From IMG/VR virus record IMGVR_UViG_3300042876_000652, positions 1-37,947 of that record: 37,947 nt of DNA; one strand, given 5' to 3'. Every line of letters begins with the position of its first letter. Within the stretch, counting starts at the first letter, position 1. The position numbers and the translations under genes are program-made. This document shows positions 6,948 through 13,979 of the stretch, piece by piece. Below the pieces are notes generated by a model that saw only the letters and a list, made by a program, of their open reading frames with translations, did no database searches and was not told the DNA's origin. The stretch comes from a virus.

Positions 6948-7621
6948 TGAGTTGCGAACCCTCCACCGCCAGGCCATTGCCCTGCTACATCACCATCCAG
7001 GGCGCGGACTACCTGTGGACGCAGGAGGATGGCCTTGATCCTGAGGCCATCCTCACGCTCCAGCGGTTCATCTGGAAAGAAGCCCGCCGGTACCAGTCCA
7101 TCGGCATCAAGGCCGGGCTTTCCGTGGATGACCTGGTGCAGGAGGGGCAGCACGGTGCCCTGCTCGCCGCACGACGCTTCGACCCTGACAAGGGCTTCCA
7201 GTTCCTGACTTATGCAGTCTGGTGGATCCGCAACCGCATCCTTGAGGTATTGCGCGGCCACCAGGTCTACATCCCCAAGGAAGTGTCACGGGCCCTTCGA
7301 CGGGTCGATGGCCTGCCCCCCGTATGCAGTCTCGATTTTCCGCTCTTCGCCGATGGCGCCACCATCGCCGATACCATCCCGGGCGATCAGGGCCAGGCCG
7401 TTACCGAAGCACAGATGGAGGCCCAGGATGTCCGCCGCCTGGTCCGCCTTCTCACTCCCAAAGAACAGCAGATCCTCATCCGCCATTACGGCCTCCATGG
7501 CCGTCCTGACGAAACCCTGGAAGCCATCGGCAACACCTATGGGGTGAGCCGGGAGCGCATCCGCCAAATCGAGAGCCAGGCCTTGGCCCGACTCAGGAAA
7601 CACATCGCCTACAAGGGCTGA
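6947..7621 (+). CDS. Phage-encoded sigma-70 family RNA polymerase sigma factor
   Basis: This 224-residue protein has sigma region 2 at about residues 36-104, with DDLVQEGQHGALLAARRFDPDKGFQFLTYAVWWIRN very close to the core-binding and -10 recognition elements of primary sigmas. It also has region 4 at about 165-220 (LTPKEQQILIRHYG ... TYGVSRERIRQIESQALARLR), the -35 binding HTH. Region 1 and most of region 3 are absent or reduced. It sits in the early operon, coupled by an ATG overlapping the previous TGA. By analogy with phage sigmas it would redirect host RNA polymerase to middle or late phage promoters. Mu instead uses Mor and C, which I do not find here. Confidence 0.92.
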   Translation: MSCEPSTARPLPCYITIQGADYLWTQEDGLDPEAILTLQRFIWKEARRYQSIGIKAGLSVDDLVQEGQHGALLAARRFDPDKGFQFLTYAVWWIRNRILEVLRGHQVYIPKEVSRALRRVDGLPPVCSLDFPLFADGATIADTIPGDQGQAVTEAQMEAQDVRRLVRLLTPKEQQILIRHYGLHGRPDETLEAIGNTYGVSRERIRQIESQALARLRKHIAYKG

Positions 7622-7633
7622 ACGGGAGGGTTC

Positions 7634-7816
7634 ATGCCGCAATTCGCAGTTCAACTCACCATCGAAAGCGTGATCCGCGAAAAGAAGCGGGAAGAGCGTG
7701 CGGATGCCCGTCAAGCCAGGGATCATCGCCGCCAGCTCAAGGCCGCCACCGCTGGAACACCCCTTCTCCAGTTTGATGCCACCGAAACCTCCGATCAGGA
7801 GGTGCGCCGTGGCTAA
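7634..7816 (+). CDS. Small charged hypothetical protein
   Basis: This 60-residue protein starts with ATG behind GGGAGGG. Its N-terminal beta-like MPQFAVQLTIESV is followed by a highly charged helix (IREKKREERADARQARDHRRQLKAA) and an acidic tail. It overlaps the next gene's GTG start by 8 bases. No family is recognised. Confidence 0.6.
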   Translation: MPQFAVQLTIESVIREKKREERADARQARDHRRQLKAATAGTPLLQFDATETSDQEVRRG

Positions 7817-8043
7817 GGCTTGGGCAGTGGATGAATACGCCCGCTGGAAGCCCACGTCCTTGGGCGAAAGCTGCCACATCAAGGGTGGCAAGTGCGTCGG
7901 CTCCTATTGGCAGGCGGGGGGGGGGCAAATTCTTTGCCACTTATCACGCCATCGAACCCTTTACGGGCCCGTTCAGTGGCCCTTCCGAGGCTCGCGGATG
8001 GGTGGACGACCACGCCCGTTCCGAGTTCCAGGTGAAGTCATGA
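7809..8043 (+). pseudogene. Small gene broken or phase-shifted at a G10 tract
   Basis: GTG at 7809 follows AGGAGGTG. The product begins AKAWAVDEYARWKPTSLGESCHIKGGKCVGSYWQAGGG. It then meets ten G bases (7916-7925). With nine G the frame would continue as KFFATYHAIEPFTGPFSGPSEARGWVDDHARSEFQVKS. It would stop at 8043 with a 4-base overlap on the next start, giving a tidy 77-residue protein. With ten G, as written, the frame instead reads through to 8456 and fuses in frame to the next gene (215 residues). A sequencing error, a real mutation, slippage or phase variation are all possible. Function is unknown. Confidence 0.6.
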
Positions 8044-8456
8044 GCCTCCAGCACAACGCCATCGAGCTGCTCGACTACACCGCCAATACCCTCAACGGCC
8101 TCGCGGAAGATTCCAGCCAACCCGCCAATTGCCGCTATGCCGCTGCCCGTCTGGGGGAGGCCGCAACGCGGTTACGGGTAGAGCCCTGCCGCCCCGAGGA
8201 CATCCGCGCCTCTTTCGACATCATGGTCCAGGCCAAGTCTTCCCTGTGCTTGCTGAAACAGGGCGAGCATCCCACGGTCGTCCGGGGCTGGGTGGATTCC
8301 GCCTGCTACACCTACAACGCCATCATCGACCTCATGGAGGCTCTGGAAGCCTTCCACAAGCACATCACCCTCGACCAGGCCGCCAGCACCCGCCCAATGA
8401 GTTCCCGCCTAATGGGACTCCTGCCAGCTGGATGGGGAGGGGATCGGCATGACTGA
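8040..8456 (+). CDS. Hypothetical helical early protein
   Basis: This 138-residue protein has its ATG at 8040 overlapping the stop of the G9 frame upstream, which supports that start. Mainly helical, it contains LLDYTANTLNGLAEDSSQPANCRYAAARLGEAATRL and a central helix YTYNAIIDLMEALEAFHKHIT. No motif is recognised. In the sequence as written it is also in frame with the upstream G10 gene and could be made as its C-terminal part. Confidence 0.65.
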   Translation: MSLQHNAIELLDYTANTLNGLAEDSSQPANCRYAAARLGEAATRLRVEPCRPEDIRASFDIMVQAKSSLCLLKQGEHPTVVRGWVDSACYTYNAIIDLMEALEAFHKHITLDQAASTRPMSSRLMGLLPAGWGGDRHD

Positions 8457-9424
8457 ATCCGTCCGCATCCGCGAAATTCGCCAGGATCTTGCCGAGCTGA
8501 GAGATCCAGGAGCCCACGATGGCCCCGGCCACGCGCTCTTCCTGGCCCTCCAGAAAAGCTACATCGAGGATCTGGCGTTGCTTGGGGCCTCCATTCAGCC
8601 CGAGGAGACCCGCCGTCCAGCCGTTCGTCTGGCCACCATCCCGGTTAAACCCGTAACAAAACCACCTCTTCCTGAAACAAAGCCGCCCACTCATGAAACA
8701 AAACCGTCCCGATGCTTAACCTTCCCGCAGATTCCTGAGACCAAGCTCGCGGGTTCCCCGACCCCAACCCAGGAGGTGCGCCATGCCGACAGCCCCGGTA
8801 ACGCCGGGGCGCCAGGCGCAACTTCCACTCCTGAGGCACCCATGTCTAAACCGCACGCCGCCGCAGCTACGGCTTCACCCGAAGAGCAGCTCGATACCCT
8901 CCTCGCCAAACTTAGCAACGCTACGGCCGATTGCGTCACCGCGCTGAACAAGGTGGCTTTTCAGAAGGCCCGGGCCGCCGTCCACCAGCACCGCTGGAAC
9001 ATCTCCAAGCTTTTGAAGGCCCATGACCTCGAAGCCCCGGTGCTCCCAGCGATCCCCAGCAATCCCTGGGCGAAACCCATCACCAGGTCTCGGAAGACTG
9101 TTTCCAAACAAAGCGCCCCCCCCCCAGCAATTACAAATCACACAGCAGCCAGAGGCTCCAGTGCAGCCTGATCCAGTGCCCCTGCGCATTGACGGCAAGT
9201 CAATCGCTGCCTTCCTGCGGGCCCAGGGGGCCACATCCGCACCTCAGGAACCATCCATCCCCGAAGCCGCCGCCCGCTTCCGCGCCCTGCGGCTCCAGGC
9301 CCTGGAAGTGCTCCCGGCCTGTGAAGGCCTTTCTCGCGAGGATGGCTATGCCGTCCGCCATCAGATCGACCTCCTGGCGGATGTGCTGGCCATGGCAGAT
9401 CGCCTCGCTCGGGAGGCCTCATGA
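8449..9424 (+). pseudogene. Pro-rich early protein frameshifted at a C10 tract
   Basis: ATG at 8449 follows GGGGAGGGGA. As written the frame ends at 9171 (240 residues). A helical start (MTESVRIREIRQDLAELRD) leads into a Pro/Thr/Lys-rich linker, then a helical domain (EEQLDTLLAKLSNATADCVTALNKVAFQKARAAVHQHRWNISKLL). Ten C bases at 9116-9125 break it. With nine C the reading continues PPPQQLQITQQPEAPVQPDPVPLRIDGKSIAAFLRAQ through a helical domain and stops at 9424, overlapping the next ATG by 4 bases (324 residues). The restored overlap argues that C9 is the functional state. ATG 8842 is a possible internal start for the second half. Confidence 0.6.
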
Positions 9425-9993
9425 ACCTCGTTTGGATCGACACCGAGACGGGCGGCCTGGATCCAGCCACCCACAGCCTGCTCACCCTGGCCCTGGTGAT
9501 CCGGCGGCCCGATGGGGCCTGTGAGCACACGGAGATCGCCTTCCAGCATGCGCCCTATGTGGTGGATGCCGAGGCCATGGCTGTGAACCGCATCGACCTG
9601 GTGAAGCACCATGCCAAGGCCTGTGTGCCAGCCCATGCTGCCTCCCTTCTGGATGCCTTCCTGGGCCGCCATATTGCCCCAGATCAAACGGTGATGCTGG
9701 GTGGACACAATGTGGGCTTCGACACGGCCTTCCTGATCCGCTTCCTGCGCAGGTCAGCACCGCATCTCCTCTCGCGGATCAGCCATCGCAGCGTGGACAC
9801 CATGACCCTGGCAGCTGCCATGCAGGTTGTCGGTGTGCTCCCCAGTAGCGTCACAGGCCTCACCGCGCTCCTGGACTACTTTGGCGTTGTCCTCCCTCAG
9901 GAGCAGCGCCACACCGCCCTGGGCGATGCCATGGCCACGGCTGAGCTGTTCCAACGCATGACGGATCGACTTAACAAGGGGAAGGGCCGATGA
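9421..9993 (+). CDS. DEDDh-family 3'-5' exonuclease (DnaQ-like)
   Basis: This 190-residue protein has motif I WIDTETGGLD (Asp7, Glu9), motif II GHNVGFD (Asp101) and motif III HTALGDA (His164, Asp169). That is the complete metal-binding and catalytic set of DEDDh exonucleases. Related enzymes proofread DNA synthesis or trim DNA or RNA ends (DnaQ, RNase T). No polymerase is encoded nearby, so it probably acts alone or with the host replisome during phage replication or to process DNA ends. It is translationally coupled to both neighbours. Confidence 0.88.
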   Translation: MNLVWIDTETGGLDPATHSLLTLALVIRRPDGACEHTEIAFQHAPYVVDAEAMAVNRIDLVKHHAKACVPAHAASLLDAFLGRHIAPDQTVMLGGHNVGFDTAFLIRFLRRSAPHLLSRISHRSVDTMTLAAAMQVVGVLPSSVTGLTALLDYFGVVLPQEQRHTALGDAMATAELFQRMTDRLNKGKGR

Positions 9994-10259
9994 GACCCCT
10001 CCGCACCAAGCCCCAGTCCAACAAAACCAACCATCTGCCCGCTGGCATCTCCTGCACATGGCGGAAGCGGAAAGGGAAGCGCCCCTACTTCGAGTACCAG
10101 GTCTATTGGTCCACCAGGCGCGGCATCCCAAAGATCAAAAACTTCTACGTGGGCGTAGATCCCACCCCCATCCGCATGCGCCTGATGCTGCTGAAGGCCA
10201 TCGCCTTCCGCCGGGCCTATGAACTCAACCGCCTTCAATCACGCCGCAAATCCCGTTAG
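9990..10259 (+). CDS. Small basic protein, AP2-like DNA-binding candidate
   Basis: This 89-residue, very basic protein overlaps the exonuclease stop by 4 bases. The segment LPAGISCTWRKRKGKRPYFEYQVYWSTRRGIPKIKNFYVG has three predicted beta strands with conserved Gly/Trp/Tyr spacing. A helix follows (MRLMLLKAIAFRRAYELNRLQ). This layout resembles the AP2/integrase-arm fold (three strands packing on one helix) found in some phage proteins and homing endonucleases. The assignment is from pattern only. Nucleic-acid binding is likely from charge. Confidence 0.6.
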   Translation: MRPLRTKPQSNKTNHLPAGISCTWRKRKGKRPYFEYQVYWSTRRGIPKIKNFYVGVDPTPIRMRLMLLKAIAFRRAYELNRLQSRRKSR

Positions 10260-10269
10260 GAGACCTGCC

Positions 10270-10476
10270 ATGGCACTCGCAGCCCAGAATCTTGAAACCC
10301 CCAACAGCCGCACCATCCTTCGCAGCAGCCTCATGCACGCCGTGATCGAGGCCATGGACAAGCGCTTCCGAGAGCCCTTGGCCACCAGGGCCTCAGAACC
10401 CCGGGAGGTTGCCCCCGCCCACAACCGCCATGACCGCCGCAAGGCAGCCGCACTTGGGCGAAGGGGGCAGCGATGA
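10270..10476 (+). CDS. Small hypothetical protein with basic tail
   Basis: This 68-residue protein starts at ATG 10270 behind TAGGAGACC. It has a helix SRTILRSSLMHAVIEAMDKRFREPLA and an Arg/His-rich tail HNRHDRRKAAALGRRGQR. It overlaps the next start by 4 bases. No family is recognised. The tail resembles those of small nucleic-acid-binding phage proteins. Confidence 0.55.
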   Translation: MALAAQNLETPNSRTILRSSLMHAVIEAMDKRFREPLATRASEPREVAPAHNRHDRRKAAALGRRGQR

Positions 10477-10910
10477 GCACTTTCCGTTGTGCCTGCGGGA
10501 ACGTGTGGTGCATGGGCCCAGCCCTTGGGACCCAGCACGGAACCTGCCCGATCTGCCTGAAAACCCGGATTCAAAGGGTCATCAACGAGAGGGAGGAGGC
10601 GCTTTCATTCAATGGGAACCTTCGCGAAATCATTGGAGAACGCGAGGAGGAGATCGCTCGCCTCAGTGAGCAGCTCCATGGGGAGAAAGTTTCGACCCAA
10701 GCCAAGGACTGGAACCCGATTGAAACGGCCCCGCAAGACGAAACGCCTATCCAGGGCTGGAACGGGCTCGAAATGACCTCCATCAAATGGGACAAGCTCA
10801 TGGGCCGATGGGAACTGGTCTGTCCCGGTGAATATGCAGAAGACCTAACCTTCCACCCGATCTGCTGGATGCCTTTGCCCGCCGAACCGTGTGTGGAGGT
10901 GCAGCCATGA
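10473..10910 (+). CDS. Zinc-ribbon, coiled-coil and DUF551-like protein
   Basis: This 145-residue protein has three parts. An N-terminal CxCxxxxC ... CPIC zinc-ribbon-like pattern is at residues 6-28. A charged coiled coil follows (RVINEREEALSFNGNLREIIGEREEEIARLSEQLHGEK). The C-terminal region begins WNPIETAPQDETPI and ends CWMPLPAEP, typical of DUF551 and similar phage proteins. It lies in a block of small coupled genes. Function is not known; a sensor or adaptor role would be speculation. Confidence 0.65.
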   Translation: MSTFRCACGNVWCMGPALGTQHGTCPICLKTRIQRVINEREEALSFNGNLREIIGEREEEIARLSEQLHGEKVSTQAKDWNPIETAPQDETPIQGWNGLEMTSIKWDKLMGRWELVCPGEYAEDLTFHPICWMPLPAEPCVEVQP

Positions 10911-11434
10911 TCGACCTCACCTTGATCGCCCCCAGGCAGGATGGGAAGTTCTCCACCAACCTGTGGCGTCACCTGAAGAAGCACCAGGTCCGCTATGGGC
11001 TCCAGGTGTTCCAGCGCACCAAGAGCTTCTTTGATGGATCGCCCACGGACCCCAATGCCTGGCACATGGGTGACATCTGGATAGGGGAGGCCCCGGACCC
11101 AGACTGGATTCACGGACTCACCCTCCGCGCCCTCATTCAGGATCGGTGCTCCTCTACGGGCTGGGCCATTCCTCTCGGCGTGAGCGGCTACCGGGAGATC
11201 ACCCAGGAATTCTGGGAAACCTACCTCCGCATCGGGCGCTGCTGCTGGGATCGCAGCCACCTGGATTTCATGCGGAACAATGAAAACCGGTTCACCACCA
11301 TCGGGAACACCCGCCGATGCAATTGGTGCGGGAAGTGGTTCTCCCTTCAGATCAAAAAGAAGACTCGCATTGAACGGGTGCCCACCTGGGTACCAGATCA
11401 GCGGGCGCAGGTCGTCTTGGCGTGCCTGAGATGA
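10907..11434 (+). CDS. Hypothetical protein with zinc-finger-like CxxC
   Basis: This 175-residue protein has its ATG at 10907 overlapping the previous stop (ATGA), so I prefer it to a GTG 18 bases upstream. The body is rich in Trp and aromatic residues (AWHMGDIWIGEAPDPDWIHGLTLRALIQDRC). A helix-rich middle is followed near the C-terminus by RRCNWCGKWFSLQIKKKTRIERVPTW, a CxxC pair with an aromatic and basic tail. One more Cys pair (RCCW) is about 35 residues earlier. No family is recognised. Confidence 0.6.
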   Translation: MIDLTLIAPRQDGKFSTNLWRHLKKHQVRYGLQVFQRTKSFFDGSPTDPNAWHMGDIWIGEAPDPDWIHGLTLRALIQDRCSSTGWAIPLGVSGYREITQEFWETYLRIGRCCWDRSHLDFMRNNENRFTTIGNTRRCNWCGKWFSLQIKKKTRIERVPTWVPDQRAQVVLACLR

Positions 11435-11685
11435 ATGTGAAGGCCGCCGCCCATTCCACCCTGGGGCATATCCCCAACCTGCATAGCTTGAAGGCCTTCC
11501 CGCCTGCGTGTGATGCCGTCACAGCACACAGGCTCGAAGACTTGCTCAAGCGAATTGAATCTGGCGAGATAAATGGTGACCGAGCCCATCGGTGTTTGGG
11601 TTGGGTCCAGGGCGCCCTTTGCGCACGCGGAGCGGGAACTCGCGAAGAGTTCAACACCATTAATCGAATGGTGGACGCCATATGA
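11431..11685 (+). CDS. Hypothetical helical protein
   Basis: This 84-residue protein has its ATG at 11431 overlapping the previous TGA. Its middle (AVTAHRLEDLLKRIESGEINGDRAHRCLGWVQGALC) is two helices. The end (TREEFNTINRMVDAI) is helical too. The pattern resembles small phage proteins that pair with a larger partner; the family is not recognised. Four-base overlaps on both sides show that it is read as part of a coupled series. Confidence 0.6.
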   Translation: MNVKAAAHSTLGHIPNLHSLKAFPPACDAVTAHRLEDLLKRIESGEINGDRAHRCLGWVQGALCARGAGTREEFNTINRMVDAI

Positions 11686-11900
11686 GCCTCAAAACCGGAA
11701 CAACTCTGGTTAGCCCTGATGGCCGTCGGTTCAGGGTCCATGCCGTGGGCGGGTGCAATAGCCAAGGGGAGGCCACGGTCAGCCTTCACAGGATGGATCG
11801 GCGGCCCCGGGAACAGAAGACCGTCTACCGTTCCACGAAAGAGGTCGAAGGGTGGATGGGCCAAGTGGCCGAGAAACTCAGCTGCGGTAGGCATCTATGA
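11682..11900 (+). CDS. Small beta-rich hypothetical protein
   Basis: This 72-residue protein opens with MSLKTGTTLVSPDGRRFRVHAVGG, a short SH3-like strand pattern, and ends with a helix (STKEVEGWMGQVAEKLS). It overlaps both neighbours by 4 bases. No recognised family. Confidence 0.55.
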   Translation: MSLKTGTTLVSPDGRRFRVHAVGGCNSQGEATVSLHRMDRRPREQKTVYRSTKEVEGWMGQVAEKLSCGRHL

Positions 11901-12076
11901 AGATCCAAGCCTTCTACCAAATCCCCGAAGATCCCCACAACTGGACCGAGGACTACTCGCACGAAAACGGTAACTACTGCGTCAAGTGCCCAGTCTGCGG
12001 GTGCTTCTTCAGAGGTCACAAACGCCGCCCCGTATGCCGTCAATGCTTTCTTGAAACCACTATCCAGCCCAGCTGA
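11897..12076 (+). CDS. 59-residue zinc-ribbon microprotein
   Basis: This short frame encodes a protein whose second half reads YCVKCPVCGCFFRGHKRRPVCRQCFLETT. It has a CxxCxxC knuckle and a CxxC pair separated by a basic loop, enough to bind one zinc. The ATG overlaps the previous stop. Such small zinc ribbons often bind DNA, RNA or RNA polymerase, but the target here is unknown. Confidence 0.6.
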   Translation: MKIQAFYQIPEDPHNWTEDYSHENGNYCVKCPVCGCFFRGHKRRPVCRQCFLETTIQPS

Positions 12077-12109
12077 GGCTGTTCACATCCACCACCCAAG
12101 GAGAACGCC

Positions 12110-12475
12110 ATGGGCCAAGCAAAACGCCGAGGCACCTTTGAAGAACGCAAAGCTCAGGCCGTTGAGCGCGAACAGAAGCGCCGAGAGAGCGCCGCGAACC
12201 GTCCCGTTTATGTTCCGAGGCGCATTAGCGGGATTCTCGCCCTCCTGGCTGCCAGGCCCTCATCCCGCGCAAGTAGCCCACCTGTCCACTACCGGAGGCT
12301 CAATGCTCCCTTGGCGATCAATGAAAGATTCCAAACCGGAAAACGGTCAGCGGGTGATGGCAATTCAGGCCAACCCGATCATCGGCACGGAGATCATAAC
12401 GGCTTACGGGAACACCCTGAACGGGACGGGCAACTATACGGAGCCCTTTGTAACCCACTGGTGCCCGACCACTGA
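12110..12475 (+). CDS. Small basic phage protein (start MGQAKRRGTFEERKAQA)
   Basis: A frame of 121 residues starts behind AAGGAG. Its first 30 residues (MGQAKRRGTFEERKAQAVEREQKRRE) are the typical basic start of a small phage protein family of unknown function. The rest is Arg/Ser/Pro/His-rich and looks non-coding where it overlaps the better frame starting at 12303. The true protein is probably shorter or frameshifted before about 12300. Confidence 0.5.
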   Translation: MGQAKRRGTFEERKAQAVEREQKRRESAANRPVYVPRRISGILALLAARPSSRASSPPVHYRRLNAPLAINERFQTGKRSAGDGNSGQPDHRHGDHNGLREHPERDGQLYGALCNPLVPDH

Positions 12476-12521
12476 GATTGAAATTCCAGCAGGCGTTCCG
12501 GCTGTCGGAGCTATCCGCTAA
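12303..12521 (+). CDS. DUF551-like small protein
   Basis: This 72-residue frame starts with ATG shortly after GGAGG. WRSMKDSKPENGQRVMAIQ at the start and THWCPTTEIEIPAG at the end match the layout of DUF551-type proteins (W...P.dG..V and a tHW.PlP end). It overlaps the 12110 frame by 173 bases in another phase. It may be the second half of one interrupted gene or a separate gene; I favour it as the coding frame here. Confidence 0.5.
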   Translation: MLPWRSMKDSKPENGQRVMAIQANPIIGTEIITAYGNTLNGTGNYTEPFVTHWCPTTEIEIPAGVPAVGAIR

Positions 12522-12541
12522 CGAATGTCCAGGAGTTCTAT

Positions 12542-12703
12542 ATGGGAATCACCGAATGGAAGCGCGACCTGAATTGGTTTGCGAAGATGCTTCGGCGGTT
12601 TCAATGCTGGCGCAATTTCGTGGCGAAGTATCAACGAGACAAACGCCATGAAGCCTGGGAACGCCGAAAAGAACGCATCCGAAAATTCACATCCCGCGCC
12701 TAG
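12542..12703 (+). CDS. 53-residue very basic protein
   Basis: ATG at 12542 follows AGGAGTTCT. The product MGITEWKRDLNWFAKMLRRFQCWRNFVAKYQRDKRHE continues with an Arg/Lys/Glu-rich tail. It is rich in Trp, Phe and Arg and probably forms one or two amphipathic helices. Membrane or nucleic-acid association is possible. No family is recognised. Confidence 0.45.
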   Translation: MGITEWKRDLNWFAKMLRRFQCWRNFVAKYQRDKRHEAWERRKERIRKFTSRA

Positions 12704-12740
12704 CGCGTATGTCCAGGTCGCCCTGGATCGAAAGGACGCC

Positions 12741-13112
12741 ATGACCACCAAAGACCCATTCACCGTCATCCTGCGGGGCCACAGTGATGACATTCTTTAT
12801 ATCGCGGGTGCGCTGGATGAAGAACTCTATCCCAGCCGCGAAGCCCAGAACAGCCAAGGCACCGACGAAGCTGATGTCCTGGCCTTCAGCGATGGCTCGC
12901 TTTTGAGGGTGCGTTATGACGGAGATGGGGTGTGGCGGCTCACCTTCGCGCTCTTTGGTCCTGGAACCATCGTCACCAAGACCGATGGCACCATGGACAG
13001 CGGCTCAGACGAAGTGATCCTGAAGGCCAAAGCCCCCTTCCAGTGGGCGATCCTTGGCCCCAGCCAGGGCCTGGTGAAGGTGCGGAAGCCGACGGGTGGG
13101 CACGATGCCTAA
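12741..13112 (+). CDS. Hypothetical acidic beta-rich protein
   Basis: This 123-residue protein starts at ATG 12741, preceded by AAAGGACGCC. The central part DEADVLAFSDGSLLRVRYDGDGVWRLTFALFGPGTIVTKT alternates strands. DSGSDEVILKAKAPFQWAILG follows. The shape matches small phage proteins without assigned function that occur in early regions. It overlaps the next start by 8 bases. Confidence 0.65.
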   Translation: MTTKDPFTVILRGHSDDILYIAGALDEELYPSREAQNSQGTDEADVLAFSDGSLLRVRYDGDGVWRLTFALFGPGTIVTKTDGTMDSGSDEVILKAKAPFQWAILGPSQGLVKVRKPTGGHDA

Positions 13113-13509
13113 GCCCACCCTCAAACTCACCGCCCGCGAACAGCGCCTGCTTGACCGTCAGCTCCGGGCCGCTGCCAAGGTGCCCCTGAAGACCCAGCTC
13201 GCCTTCATGGAGGCTTGGCGCGGCCAGAAGCATCTCTGCATGGAGGATCTGGCCAAGTCCCTTGGCATCACCGAGGACGCGGCCTGGGGGATCTTCAGCA
13301 AGCCTCCCAGCTACCGCCAGCGGGTGGCTCTGGAGGTCAAGGGGATCCCGAAGACTACCAAGCAGGCATTCCTGGATGCCGTGAAGGGCGGGAAGACCGT
13401 TGGCGAGGCTCAAGCCTTGGCGGGGATTTCCAGCGATGCCTCGCTGTGCCTGCTGAGACGCGCCATGAAGCGCAACACCTACATCACGATGGATTGGGTG
13501 GCGAAATGA
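13105..13509 (+). CDS. Two-HTH DNA-binding protein upstream of gemA
   Basis: This 134-residue basic protein has two helix-turn-helix-like segments. The first is MEDLAKSLGITEDAAWGIF at about residues 48-66 and the second TVGEAQALAGISSDASLCLLRRAM at about 99-122. Its place next to gemA is where other Mu-like phages keep regulators such as Mor. It does not show the usual Mor family features, so I call it only a DNA-binding candidate. ATG 13105 is chosen over an upstream GTG. Confidence 0.65.
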   Translation: MPKPTLKLTAREQRLLDRQLRAAAKVPLKTQLAFMEAWRGQKHLCMEDLAKSLGITEDAAWGIFSKPPSYRQRVALEVKGIPKTTKQAFLDAVKGGKTVGEAQALAGISSDASLCLLRRAMKRNTYITMDWVAK

Positions 13510-13979
13510 GCACCGCCGTTCAGATCAAGATCATTCACACCCTGCGCGGGCAGATTCCGGGCCTGGCCGAAGACGATGTGTACCGGGATTTCCTGGAGAG
13601 CGTGGCGGGGAAGCGCAGCAGCAAGGATCTGACCGAGGATCAAGCCCGGCAGGTCATGCGGGCGCTGGAACAGCTGCGGGGCGGCAAGGTCGTGCAGGTC
13701 AAGAAGTCCGACGATCCCAAGGCCCCGCTCATTGGCCGCATCCTCCGGGAAGCCTATTCAGCGGGCTGGGATCGTCCCGAGCAGGCCGGGGCCTTCGATA
13801 GCAGCGATGCGGCCCGGCGCCAGCGCACCCGGGACCGGGTGATGGCCTGGCTGAAAACACACCATCCCCATCTCCACGGCAGCCCCAAGCGCCTGGAGGC
13901 ATGGCCTGTGGAAGCCCTCCAACACCTCATGGAGCACCTGAAGGGCGTGGTCGGGGCGCAACGGCGCTGGAAGCGGTAG
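13506..13979 (+). CDS. gemA: GemA / Mu gp16 family regulatory protein
   Basis: This 157-residue protein contains the family signature IKIIHTLRGQIPGLAEDDVYRDFLESVAGKRSSKDLTEDQARQVMRALEQL at residues 7-60. A linker and a C-terminal helical domain (RTRDRVMAWLKTHHPHLHGSPKRLEAWPVEALQHLMEHLKGV) follow. In Mu, GemA modulates host gene expression and DNA gyrase-related functions. It is coupled by a 4-base overlap to the HTH gene upstream and is the last gene of the early/middle run. Confidence 0.88.
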   Translation: MSTAVQIKIIHTLRGQIPGLAEDDVYRDFLESVAGKRSSKDLTEDQARQVMRALEQLRGGKVVQVKKSDDPKAPLIGRILREAYSAGWDRPEQAGAFDSSDAARRQRTRDRVMAWLKTHHPHLHGSPKRLEAWPVEALQHLMEHLKGVVGAQRRWKR

